Shown: positions 46,056 to 54,480 of the stretch, in pieces | Layout of the letters: each line of letters begins with the position of its first letter | Position numbering within the stretch: the stretch's first letter is position 1 | From: Flavipsychrobacter sp. | GTDB lineage: Bacteria; Bacteroidota; Bacteroidia; Chitinophagales; Chitinophagaceae | Direction of reading: 5' to 3' | Length of the DNA stretch: 64,000 bases | Assembly (NCBI GenBank): GCA_016787265.1 | Contig: JAEUVF010000016.1 | Span: 186,001 to 250,000 of the forward strand | Made by a program: the position numbers and the translations under genes | The notes under the pieces: model-generated | Database searches by the model: none | What the model was told of the DNA's origin: nothing | The model's input: only the letters and a program-made list of their open reading frames with translations

Positions 46056-46091
46056 CTTTCACCTTTCACATTTCACCTTTCACCTTTCACC
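46056..46091. repeat. GTGAAAG-type repeat overlapping the YdcH-family 3' end
   Basis: On the minus strand five units of GTGAAAG/GTGAAAT run in tandem. The last codons of the DUF465 gene (V-K-G-E-R-stop) are encoded by this repeat. Confidence 0.8.
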
Positions 46092-46309
46092 ATCTCATAC
46101 AGCTCATCTTTCAACTTCACCCGCTTCATTCGCAGCTCGTTCAGGAACTGGTCGTCTGCAGGTTCAATTCCATTCTCTATTCTTTCAACCTCATGATTGG
46201 TTTCATTGTAGTCGTCATAGAGCTTCTTGAAGTGGGCATCCATGGCTTTTAATTCCTGGATTTTATCCTTCCATTCCGGGAACTCGTTCAGAAAATAATG
46301 TTTATCCAT
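46073..46309 (-). CDS. YdcH/DUF465-family small coiled-coil protein
   Basis: A 78-residue helical protein. HYFLNEFPEWKDKIQELKAMDAHFKKLYDDYNETNHEVERIENG and LRMKRVKLKDELYEMV match the DUF465 (YdcH) pattern of two antiparallel helices. The function is unknown. The C-terminal five residues derive from a GTGAAAG repeat tract, so the ancestral end may have differed. It stands alone between the sdh terminator and a membrane protein gene. Confidence 0.85.
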   Translation of the reverse strand: MDKHYFLNEFPEWKDKIQELKAMDAHFKKLYDDYNETNHEVERIENGIEPADDQFLNELRMKRVKLKDELYEMVKGER

Positions 46310-46406
46310 TACTGCTGTTTAGAACTCTAAGGTCAGCTTAAAAAATGGAAGCAGGGTTGACTTTGGTGGGCTGAAAGATTGAGTTTTGTCAGGTTCACTG
46401 TCAGCC

Positions 46407-47144
46407 TCAAACGATCTGTTTGCGATTGAGTTTTTGGAGCAGTTGCGGACGTGTGTTCAATAAGAAGGCAAATACTGAAACAATCAGTGTGATTGAAGTG
46501 CCGAGGTTCTTCAGGCTCACAAAAAAACGTTGATCCGGAAAGGAATTGCTGATAAAATAAATACTGTTTCCAAACCAGAAAAGGGTATACAGTGCAGCAA
46601 AAAAAACGAGCCAGCGAAACAGGCTTCTGTTTTCCGTTGTCTGTAATTTTTCCACGTCAAGCTTGAAAGCAGCCAGCCTTGCAAGTATCAGGAGAAGGTA
46701 AAACAAGCCAAACAGGATGAGTGCCGGCTGGTAAAAGGAAGGTTCATCACCAGTAAGGAATGTTTCCATTAATGCCAGCTTTTCCGACCTGTTTGCCAGG
46801 TAGAAGGGAAGGAGGTAAACAACGGAAAGGATGGCCGGAATGAAATGAATCCAATCCGTTTTAGGAGTGAATGTCTTACCGGTACTAATATTCCGCACAT
46901 ATAAATAAATAAGTGGGGCGGGCACAAAGTAAAGGGGAAGAATACTACCCCAGAATATTGGCCAGGATTGAATCAAACCGATTTCTATCAGCAGGTTATT
47001 TATGGAGAATAATGTGAATAACAGGAAATACAGCCCGAGGAAGCGGCAGCAAAGACCATTTTTCCTGAACCCCAGTGCTAGCCGGAGGAGGGCCGCCAGG
47101 CCCATAAGGATTGCTCCTGAGAATATTAGCTGGTTCGGGTTCAT
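46407..47144 (-). CDS. Seven-helix membrane protein resembling the sensor half of AraC-type regulators
   Basis: A 245-residue integral membrane protein starting at ATG 47142-47144 (the frame is open far upstream but that part is low-complexity repeat translation). Seven or so hydrophobic segments occupy the full length, e.g. NQLIFSGAILMGLAALLRLALGF and WIHFIPAILSVVYLLPFYL. The PAPLIYLYVRNISTGKTFTPKTDWIHFIP segment resembles the N-terminal half of Bacteroidota membrane-bound AraC-type regulators, but here the protein ends shortly after the last helix with no DNA-binding domain, and none is readable in the next 100 bases. It is either a stand-alone receptor or a truncated regulator. Confidence 0.7.
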   Translation of the reverse strand: MNPNQLIFSGAILMGLAALLRLALGFRKNGLCCRFLGLYFLLFTLFSINNLLIEIGLIQSWPIFWGSILPLYFVPAPLIYLYVRNISTGKTFTPKTDWIHFIPAILSVVYLLPFYLANRSEKLALMETFLTGDEPSFYQPALILFGLFYLLLILARLAAFKLDVEKLQTTENRSLFRWLVFFAALYTLFWFGNSIYFISNSFPDQRFFVSLKNLGTSITLIVSVFAFLLNTRPQLLQKLNRKQIV

Positions 47145-47260
47145 AACTGATTTCAACAGGCAATATCTAAAGAATCCACTTAGAAGGGCAAAGATTTTCG
47201 ACCAATACCCCCAATTCTTCGCCCAACGACACCGTTTTTCCCAGCCTCCCGCCTCCCTTG

Positions 47261-47326
47261 CCTCCTTTGTCCCCTTTGCCTCCTTTGTCCCCTTTGCCTC
47301 CTTTGTCCCCTTTGCCTCCTTTGTTT
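47261..47326. repeat. 18-base tandem repeat, about 3.7 copies
   Basis: Unit CCTCCTTTGTCCCCTTTG at 47261-47278, 47279-47296, 47297-47314 and a partial fourth copy to 47326. It lies in the 250-base gap between the divergently read membrane protein and ABC-F genes, inside a longer pyrimidine-rich stretch starting near 47243. Confidence 0.9.
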
Positions 47327-47361
47327 CCTCTTCCATGCCTCTTCCTTTCCTCCATCTTCCG

Positions 47362-47369
47362 TACCTTTG
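47362..47369 (+). promoter_or_regulatory. Predicted -7 element of the ABC-F gene
   Basis: TACCTTTG fits TAnnTTTG and lies 26 bases before the ATG. No TTTG is present at the correct distance upstream; the pyrimidine-rich repeat region occupies that position. Confidence 0.4.
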
Positions 47370-47394
47370 CGCCTCCAAATAAGGAGATTCCATC

Positions 47395-49035
47395 ATGATT
47401 TCAGTTAACAACGTCACATTATCATTCGGTAAAAGGGTTCTATTCGATGAGGTAAACCTCAATTTCACCAAGGGAAACTGTTATGGAGTGATCGGTGCCA
47501 ATGGTGCCGGTAAATCCACCTTTCTCAAAATCCTCTCCGGTGAAATCGAACCATCCAAAGGATCTGTGAGTTTTAGTCCGGGTGAACGTATGGCGGTTCT
47601 GAAGCAGAACCACTTCGCCTATGATAACATCACGGTGCTGAATACCGTATTGATGGGACACCAGAAAATGTGGGATGTTATGCAGGAGCGGGATGCCATC
47701 TACGCAAAAGAAGACTTTAGCGAAGAAGATGGCATGCGTGCAGGCGAACTGGAAGGAGAATTTGGTGAAATGGGCGGATACACTGCCGAGAGTGATGCAG
47801 GCAGTCTGCTCAGCGAACTGGGTGTACCCGAATCTTACCACCAGAGCCTTATGAAAGATATCCCTGGTAACCTTAAAGTGCGGGTATTACTGGCCCAGGC
47901 CCTCTTTGGCAATCCAGACATCCTGCTGCTCGACGAACCTACCAACGGTCTGGATATTGAAACCATCAGCTGGCTGGAGAATTTCCTGGCGGATTATGAA
48001 AATATTGTTCTGGTAGTATCGCACGACCGTCACTTCCTGGATGCCATCTGTACCCATGTGGCCGATGTGGATCGCCAGAAGATCAAAATTTTCACAGGTA
48101 ACTATACTTTCTGGTATGAGAGTTCTCAATTGATGAGTCGCCAGATCAACGACAAAAACAAGAAGGTAGAAGAAAAGCGTGCTGCACTCATAGAATTTAT
48201 CGCCCGATTCAGTGCGAATGCATCCAAATCCAAGCAGGCAACCAGCCGGAAAAAAGCCCTCGAGAAACTCACCATTGAAGAAATTGAACCTTCCAACCGT
48301 CGTTACCCGGGTATTATCTTCCAGCCCCTGCGGGAGGTTGGTAACCAGATCCTGAATGTGGAAAAACTGAGTGCCTCTGTTGATGGTCGCCCGCTGTTTA
48401 ACAATGTCAGCTTCAGTGTAAATAAAAATGATAAGATCGCCATCCTGAGCAAGGATCCCCTGGCGGCAACTGCTTTTTACGAGATCATCAACAATAAACG
48501 CAAGGCAGATAAAGGCAGCTTTGAATGGGGTACCACCATCACCAGTGCCTACCTGCCGGTTGAGAATAATGAATTTTTCACTGAGGGATTAAGCCTGCTG
48601 GATTGGCTGCGTCAATATGTGCCAGCTCATGTTACTGATGCGGATGAGCCTTTCCTGCGCGGTTTCCTTGGGAAAATGCTGTTCAGCGGTGATGATATCA
48701 TGAAAAAAACAAATGTGCTCAGTGGTGGTGAAAAAGTGCGCTGTATGTTAAGTCGCATGATGTTACAGAATCCCAACCTGATCATGCTGGATCAACCTAC
48801 CAACCACCTCGACCTCGAAAGTATCCAGAGCTTCAACGAAGGTTGTCAGAACTTCCCTGGTATCGTGTTGCTGACTTCGCATGACCATACTTTCATGCAA
48901 ACTGTGGCGAATCGCGTCATCGAACTCACACCAAATGGTATCATCGATCGACTGATGAGCTTTGATGAATACCTGGAAGACGATCGGGTTAAAAAACTGA
49001 AGGCGGAAATGTATGGGGATAGTGTTCCTGCTTAA
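47395..49035 (+). CDS. ABC-F family ribosome-associated ATPase
   Basis: A 546-residue soluble protein with two ABC domains and no membrane segment. Domain 1 has Walker A GANGAGKSTFLK and Walker B ILLLDEPTNGLD; the linker (about 250-310, charged, KSKQATSRKKALEKLTIEEIEPS) matches the P-site tRNA interaction motif; domain 2 has signature LSGGEKVRC, Walker B LIMLDQPTNHLD and the His of TSHD. Domain 2's Walker A position reads ILSKDPLAATAF, lacking the GxxGxGKS consensus. Such proteins (YbiT-like group) act on translating ribosomes. It ends directly against the convergent lipoprotein gene. Confidence 0.92.
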   Translation: MISVNNVTLSFGKRVLFDEVNLNFTKGNCYGVIGANGAGKSTFLKILSGEIEPSKGSVSFSPGERMAVLKQNHFAYDNITVLNTVLMGHQKMWDVMQERDAIYAKEDFSEEDGMRAGELEGEFGEMGGYTAESDAGSLLSELGVPESYHQSLMKDIPGNLKVRVLLAQALFGNPDILLLDEPTNGLDIETISWLENFLADYENIVLVVSHDRHFLDAICTHVADVDRQKIKIFTGNYTFWYESSQLMSRQINDKNKKVEEKRAALIEFIARFSANASKSKQATSRKKALEKLTIEEIEPSNRRYPGIIFQPLREVGNQILNVEKLSASVDGRPLFNNVSFSVNKNDKIAILSKDPLAATAFYEIINNKRKADKGSFEWGTTITSAYLPVENNEFFTEGLSLLDWLRQYVPAHVTDADEPFLRGFLGKMLFSGDDIMKKTNVLSGGEKVRCMLSRMMLQNPNLIMLDQPTNHLDLESIQSFNEGCQNFPGIVLLTSHDHTFMQTVANRVIELTPNGIIDRLMSFDEYLEDDRVKKLKAEMYGDSVPA

Positions 49036-49857
49036 TTAAAGCCGGAAGCTGACTCCCGATTGAAAAGCTGCATAATAATCACCAGCGGAAATGCGGATGT
49101 ATCCTGTTGTACGTCGTACGGTAAAGTGAAAAGTGTTGTGGAGATAAAAAGGAGTCAAATTATTGTAGACTTTTTCTTCATTGCGCAACCTGTGCAGTGA
49201 AGAACCCATTGCCAGCTGTACGCCAATCCGCTTATCAGGATTGCTTGATTTGAATATCCACTCAGTAAAACCGCCAAGGGTAATATGCGTGTTCCTTCTG
49301 TCAGCAAGCAGTATGGCAGAATCCGGTAGTGAGCGTCGTATTTTATAATAGTCACCAAATTCATGCCCGTAACTGGATTCCACTCCAAGTACTCTCCATT
49401 CTACCCGATCTCCCAGGGGCAGCACTATTGCAAGTCCTGCAGTTGAACCAAGGGAACCCATGAATTTGGTTCCGGTAGGACCTTTAAATTCCCGGGGCAT
49501 TCCGGTAACCGGATCATAATCGTAAAGATCAAAAGCCGTTTCAGAAATATCGTAGGCACCGGCACTGCCATGCAAGCCTACATATCCCTGAAGGTTCCTG
49601 CCAAGTTTGCCGGCAATATGCCATTTGCCCTGGAACAATTGAAAATCATCTCTCAGGAATTCATTGGACGCTCCAGATGTAACCGATCCCGACAGGTAAC
49701 TGGCGGTTGTTTGTTCATCCGAAAGAGCCGGCATCACATGGTAGGTCTGCTGCTGGTTGGTATAGGGACTTCGGAAAAGAGTACTGGAAGAGCAGGAGGT
49801 AAATAAGAACAGAACTGTAGCCAGGGCAAGCAGGGGGAAAGAATTGTTTACTCGCAT
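49036..49857 (-). CDS. Hypothetical outer-membrane lipoprotein
   Basis: A 273-residue lipoprotein of unknown family. The start at ATG 49855-49857 gives MRVNNSFPLLALATVLFLFTSC with the lipidated Cys near residue 22. The mature region alternates short polar and hydrophobic strands (WHIAGKLGRNLQGYVGLHGSAG, TAGLAIVLPLG, VEWRVLGVESSYGHEFG) and ends with YYAAFQSGVSFRL, the aromatic C-terminus of outer-membrane beta-barrels. Its stop abuts the ABC-F stop with no gap. Confidence 0.75.
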   Translation of the reverse strand: MRVNNSFPLLALATVLFLFTSCSSSTLFRSPYTNQQQTYHVMPALSDEQTTASYLSGSVTSGASNEFLRDDFQLFQGKWHIAGKLGRNLQGYVGLHGSAGAYDISETAFDLYDYDPVTGMPREFKGPTGTKFMGSLGSTAGLAIVLPLGDRVEWRVLGVESSYGHEFGDYYKIRRSLPDSAILLADRRNTHITLGGFTEWIFKSSNPDKRIGVQLAMGSSLHRLRNEEKVYNNLTPFYLHNTFHFTVRRTTGYIRISAGDYYAAFQSGVSFRL

Positions 49858-49933
49858 GCAGCTTTGACAATTGCACCAACAGGAGCGCTGCATGGTTTTA
49901 TTGGGCAATAATCAGTTAATTTTATCGCTTTAA

Positions 49934-52900
49934 GTGGAAACCGGCCGTTTGCTAAAACAACTGCTGATATCGTTGTTGATCGTATTGTGGGGACAGTTAC
50001 TCCAGGCACAGGAGCCTTCAGCATTGAAGCCGCTCAAAACTTCCAATGCCCGGCAGGTCCGTATACCTGTAAAAGCAGGAAAAACCACCCTCGATTCACT
50101 TACTATTATACCTGGTTCGGTTCGCATACCCGGGCTGGCAGACAGTCTGTATACCATCGACTGGCTGGATGGAAGTATTACGTTCAAACAACTACCTCCA
50201 TTTGATTCCGTGCTGGTGCAGTGGCGCAGCTTTTCTACCCGCCTCAACCAGGTTAAACAGGACCTGAATTTTGACAGTATCCTGAACTCCTATGTATCGC
50301 AGCAAACCATCCGGAGCATGGGTGAATCAGGAAAACGCGAAGAAGAGTTCTTCAATTTCGGCAACATCAATTACAGTGGAAGTTTTGGAAGGGGCATCTC
50401 TTTCGGCAATGCACAGGATGCAGTAGTTACCTCCAACCTTAATCTGCAGATCAATGGCTTTCTGGGTGATAGCATTGAAATAGCAGCCGCCATCACCGAT
50501 AACAATATTCCGATTCAGCCAGATGGTACCACACAGCAGTTAAATGAGTTTGACCGGATCTTTTTACAATTCAAAAAGAATGGATGGCAACTGAGTTTGG
50601 GTGATATCGACATTCGTCAAAACCGGAATTATTTCCTGAATTTTTACAAACGACTCCAGGGGGGAGCCTTTGAAAATACGAGTAACCTGGGTAAGAATGT
50701 GGTGAATAAAACGATGTTCAGTGGCTCTATCGCAAAAGGGAAATTTACCCGAAATATTTTTGACGGACTCGAAGGCAACCAGGGGCCATATCGTTTGACA
50801 GGCGCCAACAATGAACTCTATTTTGTGGTGCTTGCTGGAACAGAAAGAGTATTTCTCGATGGTGAATTGTTACAACGTGGTGAAGACCGCGATTATGTGA
50901 TCAATTACAATACAGCTGAAATTACGTTTACCCCCCGCCGTATGATCAGTAAGGATCGGAGGATACAGGTAGAGTTTGAATATGCCGACCGGAACTACCT
51001 TAATACCAACCTCTACCTCTCCAATGAAACAGAGATCGGTAAACGCTTTCGGATACGGATGGCTGCTTTCTCGAACAACGATGCAAAAAACTCTCCCATC
51101 AATCAAACCCTGGATCCGCAGCAAAAGCGTTTTTTAGGATTGGTGGGTGATAGTGTGCAGGCAGCGTTTTATCCAATTGCTTCCATCGATACTTTTGCTC
51201 CAGGTAAAATTCTCTACAAAAAAATTGAAGTGCTGGTGAATGGTGTTCCGGATTCTATTTATGTGTATTCTACCCATCCGGATAGTGCCCGCTACAACCT
51301 CAATTTTGTGGATGTAGGGCAGGGGCGTGGGAATTATGTACCGGATCTCAATGCCGCTAATGGTAAAGTATTCCGTTGGGTAGAACCGGTCAATGGTGTA
51401 CCCCAGGGCAATTTTGAAGCTGCCACTTTACTGGTCACACCCAAAAAACAACAGGTGTTTACTTTTGGAGGTGATTATTTTGTAAGTGGTAAAACCACCA
51501 TCAGTGCGGATATCGGTATGAGTAATTACGATATCAATACATTTTCCACTTTGCAAAAAGGAAATGATAAAGGTTTTGCTTCGCGATTTCAGTTTAAACA
51601 TATCGAACAGCTCAATGCATCGCTCAACCTGCAGGGAGATGGATCCTTTGAATGGGTGGAACATAGTTTCAGACCACTGGAACGCTTGCGGAATGTGGAG
51701 TTCTCACGCGACTGGGGATTGCCACTGCAGGTTTTGCCGGCAGATGAAACCATGTATGCCGCAGGGCTGGAACTGAATGATAAAAAGAACAATCGGCTTC
51801 GTTATCAGTTTACCGGGTACCAGCGAAGTGATGGTTTCAAAGGAGGCAGAAACAGCCTGGTTCATCAGCAAACCACCAAAGGGTGGACCTTTAATAACCA
51901 GCTCAACATTACCAAATCTTCCAGTTTTTTGGATGAAGGATATTTCCTGAGACCTAGTTTGAATATCGCTAAAATGTTAGCGGGATTAAAGAATTATACA
52001 GTAGGTGTTAGTTATGAACTGGAACACAACGAAGCCAGGAATAAACAAGCCGATACCGTAACACCCTTCAGCTTTTCTTTTGATATCCTGAAGATTTATT
52101 TGAAATCGGATGAGCAGAAAGCAAACAAATGGGGGCTCAGTTATTATACCAGAAGTGATCAGCTGCCAATAGGGGGAGAACTCGTACGGACGGATCGTAG
52201 CCAGAACTTTAGCTTAACCGGCGAATTGATGTCTAGTCCCGCGCATCAGCTTCGGGTGAATGCTACCTATCGTACCCTGCAGGTGTATCAGAAAACAAGT
52301 ACCAATGCGGAATCGGATAAATCCTTATTGGGCAGAGTGGAATACCAGGTAAATGAATGGAAGGGTTTGGTAACCGGAAATATTCTGTATGAGTTAGGGG
52401 CGGGACAGGAACAAAAACGTGATTTTGCTTTTCTGGAAGTACCTGCAGGGCAGGGCGAATATGCCTGGTTCGATTACAACAATGATGGAGTGCAACAGCT
52501 CAATGAATTTGAGATCGCATTGTTTCAGGATCAGGCCAAATACATTCGCATTTTCACACCGACCAATGAATTTGTAAAAGCAGCTTATAACAGTTTTAAT
52601 TATAGTCTGGCACTTAATCCAAGAGCAGTATTAGATCCGCTTTCTGCGAAAGGATTTAAGAAAATGCTGACACGTTTTAATCTGCAATCTTCCCTGCAAT
52701 TGTACCGCAAGCAACTGGCCGATGGATCCATACAGTTCAATCCATTCGACAACCGGCTGGCAGACAGTACCCTGATCAGTTTAACGAGTGTATGGATCAA
52801 CAGTTTGGCGTTTAACCGTTTCAGTTCACGCTGGGGATTTGACATCAGCAATATCCGAAATAATGCCAAGGTATTGCTGACCTATGGACTTGAAAGCCGG

Positions 52901-53431
52901 TCGCAGGAAGAATGGAATATCCGCAGCCGTCTGAATTTTGCAAAGCGGTATACCTTTGAGTTAATAGGCAAAATGGGTGAGACACAACTTGCCACGGGTA
53001 ATGAAAAATTTGATAACCGGAATTATTCGGTGCAGCAATATTCTGCAGAGCCGAAACTAAGTTTCACAAAGGGAGCCAATTTCAGAGTAGGAGGAGGATA
53101 CCGGTATCAGCACAAGGATAACCAGTTAGGGTTATCGGAGAACCTGAGTTCGCATGCTATTAATGCGGATGTGAAATACAATCTGCTTCAGAATGCCTCT
53201 CTTCAGGGAAAGTTTACATATAATACCATCCGGTTTCCTTTTCCAACCAACACCACGGTCAGTTATATCATGCTGGATGGATTGCAGCCAGGAAAGAATC
53301 TCTTATGGTCACTTGACCTCACGAAAAGATTAGGCAAAAACCTGGAAATGAATATTCAGTATGAAGGCCGAAAGCCCGGAGAAAACAGGGTGATACATAT
53401 TGGAAGGGCATCTCTTCGTGCAATATTGTAA
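49934..53431 (+). CDS. Large SprA-like outer-membrane protein
   Basis: An 1165-residue protein starting at GTG with signal peptide ETGRLLKQLLISLLIVLWGQLLQAQ. Two features recall SprA-type outer-membrane translocon proteins: LQINGFLGDSIEIAAAITD with FDRIFLQFKKNGWQLSLGDIDI, and the repeat-like GTERVFLDGELLQRGEDRDYVINYNTAEITF. The remainder is long runs of alternating residues ending in IHIGRASLRAIL, consistent with a many-stranded barrel. It is about half the length of SprA, so it is a relative, not the orthologue. It may insert in the outer membrane and transport or secrete a protein; no partner gene is adjacent. Confidence 0.7.
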   Translation: METGRLLKQLLISLLIVLWGQLLQAQEPSALKPLKTSNARQVRIPVKAGKTTLDSLTIIPGSVRIPGLADSLYTIDWLDGSITFKQLPPFDSVLVQWRSFSTRLNQVKQDLNFDSILNSYVSQQTIRSMGESGKREEEFFNFGNINYSGSFGRGISFGNAQDAVVTSNLNLQINGFLGDSIEIAAAITDNNIPIQPDGTTQQLNEFDRIFLQFKKNGWQLSLGDIDIRQNRNYFLNFYKRLQGGAFENTSNLGKNVVNKTMFSGSIAKGKFTRNIFDGLEGNQGPYRLTGANNELYFVVLAGTERVFLDGELLQRGEDRDYVINYNTAEITFTPRRMISKDRRIQVEFEYADRNYLNTNLYLSNETEIGKRFRIRMAAFSNNDAKNSPINQTLDPQQKRFLGLVGDSVQAAFYPIASIDTFAPGKILYKKIEVLVNGVPDSIYVYSTHPDSARYNLNFVDVGQGRGNYVPDLNAANGKVFRWVEPVNGVPQGNFEAATLLVTPKKQQVFTFGGDYFVSGKTTISADIGMSNYDINTFSTLQKGNDKGFASRFQFKHIEQLNASLNLQGDGSFEWVEHSFRPLERLRNVEFSRDWGLPLQVLPADETMYAAGLELNDKKNNRLRYQFTGYQRSDGFKGGRNSLVHQQTTKGWTFNNQLNITKSSSFLDEGYFLRPSLNIAKMLAGLKNYTVGVSYELEHNEARNKQADTVTPFSFSFDILKIYLKSDEQKANKWGLSYYTRSDQLPIGGELVRTDRSQNFSLTGELMSSPAHQLRVNATYRTLQVYQKTSTNAESDKSLLGRVEYQVNEWKGLVTGNILYELGAGQEQKRDFAFLEVPAGQGEYAWFDYNNDGVQQLNEFEIALFQDQAKYIRIFTPTNEFVKAAYNSFNYSLALNPRAVLDPLSAKGFKKMLTRFNLQSSLQLYRKQLADGSIQFNPFDNRLADSTLISLTSVWINSLAFNRFSSRWGFDISNIRNNAKVLLTYGLESRSQEEWNIRSRLNFAKRYTFELIGKMGETQLATGNEKFDNRNYSVQQYSAEPKLSFTKGANFRVGGGYRYQHKDNQLGLSENLSSHAINADVKYNLLQNASLQGKFTYNTIRFPFPTNTTVSYIMLDGLQPGKNLLWSLDLTKRLGKNLEMNIQYEGRKPGENRVIHIGRASLRAIL

Positions 53432-53550
53432 GCGGGAACAAACCTTATAACAAGGATGTGTACCTGAAGATGTTAAAGCAATTGTAAGACTGGGTACGAT
53501 ACTTGCATATACCTTCTTTATTGTAATTTGCGACATCTAAAATCTCATTT

Positions 53551-54066
53551 ATGAAGAAACTACTTTTATCCTTTACAATGGTGGCCGGACTTATGAGTGC
53601 AAAAGCGCAGAGTGACTACAACAGTGCAATTGGTCTTAGAATTGGAGGTTATGACGACCTGGTATCCGCATCGTATAAAACACATGTAACCGAACCAGGT
53701 GCTTTGGAATTTAACCTGGGTTTCCGTGGACGTAGCTATGGCAGTTTTGATTGGGTAACCGTTGCGTTCAGTGCAGCTTACCAACACCATTTTCCAATTA
53801 AACCTGTACCCGGACTGCGCTGGTTTGTGGGAGGGGGTCTGACTGCTTATAATTCATTTTCGAACTATGATGATTACAAAGGATTCGGTCTGGGCATTTT
53901 CCCAACCGGCGGTATTGATTATAAATTCGAAAGAATTCCGTTGAACCTGTCTGCAGATGTTCGTCCAACTTTTGGAATTGTTGATCCCTACGATGCACCT
54001 GGATACAAGCACCGTAACTTCCGTGGTGACAACTTCGGTATTTCTGCACGTTATACCTTCAGATAA
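53551..54066 (+). CDS. Small outer-membrane beta-barrel protein
   Basis: A 171-residue protein with signal peptide MKKLLLSFTMVAGLMSAKAQ. The mature part is an eight-stranded-barrel pattern (AIGLRIGGYDDLVSASYKTHV, LEFNLGFRGRSYGSF, FSAAYQHHFPI, LRWFVGGGLTAY, FPTGGIDYKFERIPLNLSADVRPTFG) ending in FGISARYTFR with the aromatic penultimate residue of porin-like barrels. Function unknown. It is monocistronic: 119 bases upstream are free of genes and a terminator follows 24 bases after the stop. Confidence 0.85.
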   Translation: MKKLLLSFTMVAGLMSAKAQSDYNSAIGLRIGGYDDLVSASYKTHVTEPGALEFNLGFRGRSYGSFDWVTVAFSAAYQHHFPIKPVPGLRWFVGGGLTAYNSFSNYDDYKGFGLGIFPTGGIDYKFERIPLNLSADVRPTFGIVDPYDAPGYKHRNFRGDNFGISARYTFR

Positions 54067-54090
54067 TCCCGAATCGGAAAGATTTTTTAA

Positions 54091-54121
54091 AAAGTGCCTC
54101 TATTGCAGAGGCACTTTTTTT
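54091..54121 (+). terminator. Rho-independent terminator of the small barrel gene
   Basis: AAAGTGCCTCT (54091-54101) pairs perfectly with AGAGGCACTTT (54107-54117), loop ATTGC, with further T residues. Confidence 0.92.
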
Positions 54122-54131
54122 GTTTCTTAAG

Positions 54132-54278
54132 CTAGTATTTACGACCAGGCTTGTCTTTAAATGCAAGCTGGTAATCTGTGCAGTTCGGGCAGGTTTTTCT
54201 AACCATTCGGGCTCTTTTCTCTATCCATTCACCACTGATTCTTTGCTCTTTGTTAACTGTTTGATAAGTCTGCAACCG
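54132..54278 (-). other. Possible small coding remnant with CPNC motif in the 54.1-54.5 kb gap
   Basis: The 414-base gap between the small barrel gene and the coiled-coil gene holds two terminators, a pyrimidine repeat and this minus-strand frame: 48 codons from a stop (54279-54281) to TAG at 54132-54134. It encodes EQRISGEWIEKRARMVRKTC then PNCTDYQLAFKDKPGRKY, which reads like real protein with a CxxC pair. There is no ATG except an internal one, so a TTG start (54275) or a decayed gene fragment are the options. I do not recognise it. Confidence 0.25.
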
Positions 54279-54354
54279 TCAGAGGTTCGCCTTAGCTTAA
54301 GCTTAGGTTCGCTCCGGGAGCAATTGCATAACTCATAAAGTTCAGAAATCCATT

Positions 54355-54407
54355 CCTCCTCTGCCTCCCGTCTCCTTTGTCTCCCGTCTCCTTAGTCTCC
54401 TGTTTCC
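54355..54407. repeat. Pyrimidine repeat of the CCTCC/GTCTCC type
   Basis: Imperfect copies of CTCCCGTCTCCTTTGT and CTCCCGTCTCCTTAGT follow one another in a stretch of 50 pyrimidine-rich bases, closely resembling the region leading into the 18-base repeat at 47.25 kb. Confidence 0.7.
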
Positions 54408-54408
54408 C

Positions 54409-54437
54409 AAAAAAAGACCGTCTCATTTGAGACGGCC
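54409..54437 (-). terminator. Rho-independent terminator of the coiled-coil gene
   Basis: On the minus strand GGCCGTCTCA pairs with TGAGACGGTC (one G:T pair) around a two-base loop, followed by seven T (A at 54409-54415). Confidence 0.85.
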
Positions 54438-54480
54438 TTCCACACATTAGACTTATGAGGTTGTTACCTGCTAGCTAAGA

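Noticed and set aside
47261..47326. CRISPR array
   Set aside because: The units are contiguous 18-base copies with no spacers, and there are no cas genes.
47145..47471. N-terminal extension of the seven-helix protein with EAKGTK repeats
   Set aside because: These codons are translation of the 18-base intergenic tandem repeat and overlap the ABC-F start region; the ATG at 47144 gives a normal membrane protein.
54120..54338. 72-codon plus-strand frame in the gap after the small barrel gene
   Set aside because: It begins inside the T-tract of a terminator, has Ser/Leu/Phe-rich composition and no recognisable domain.
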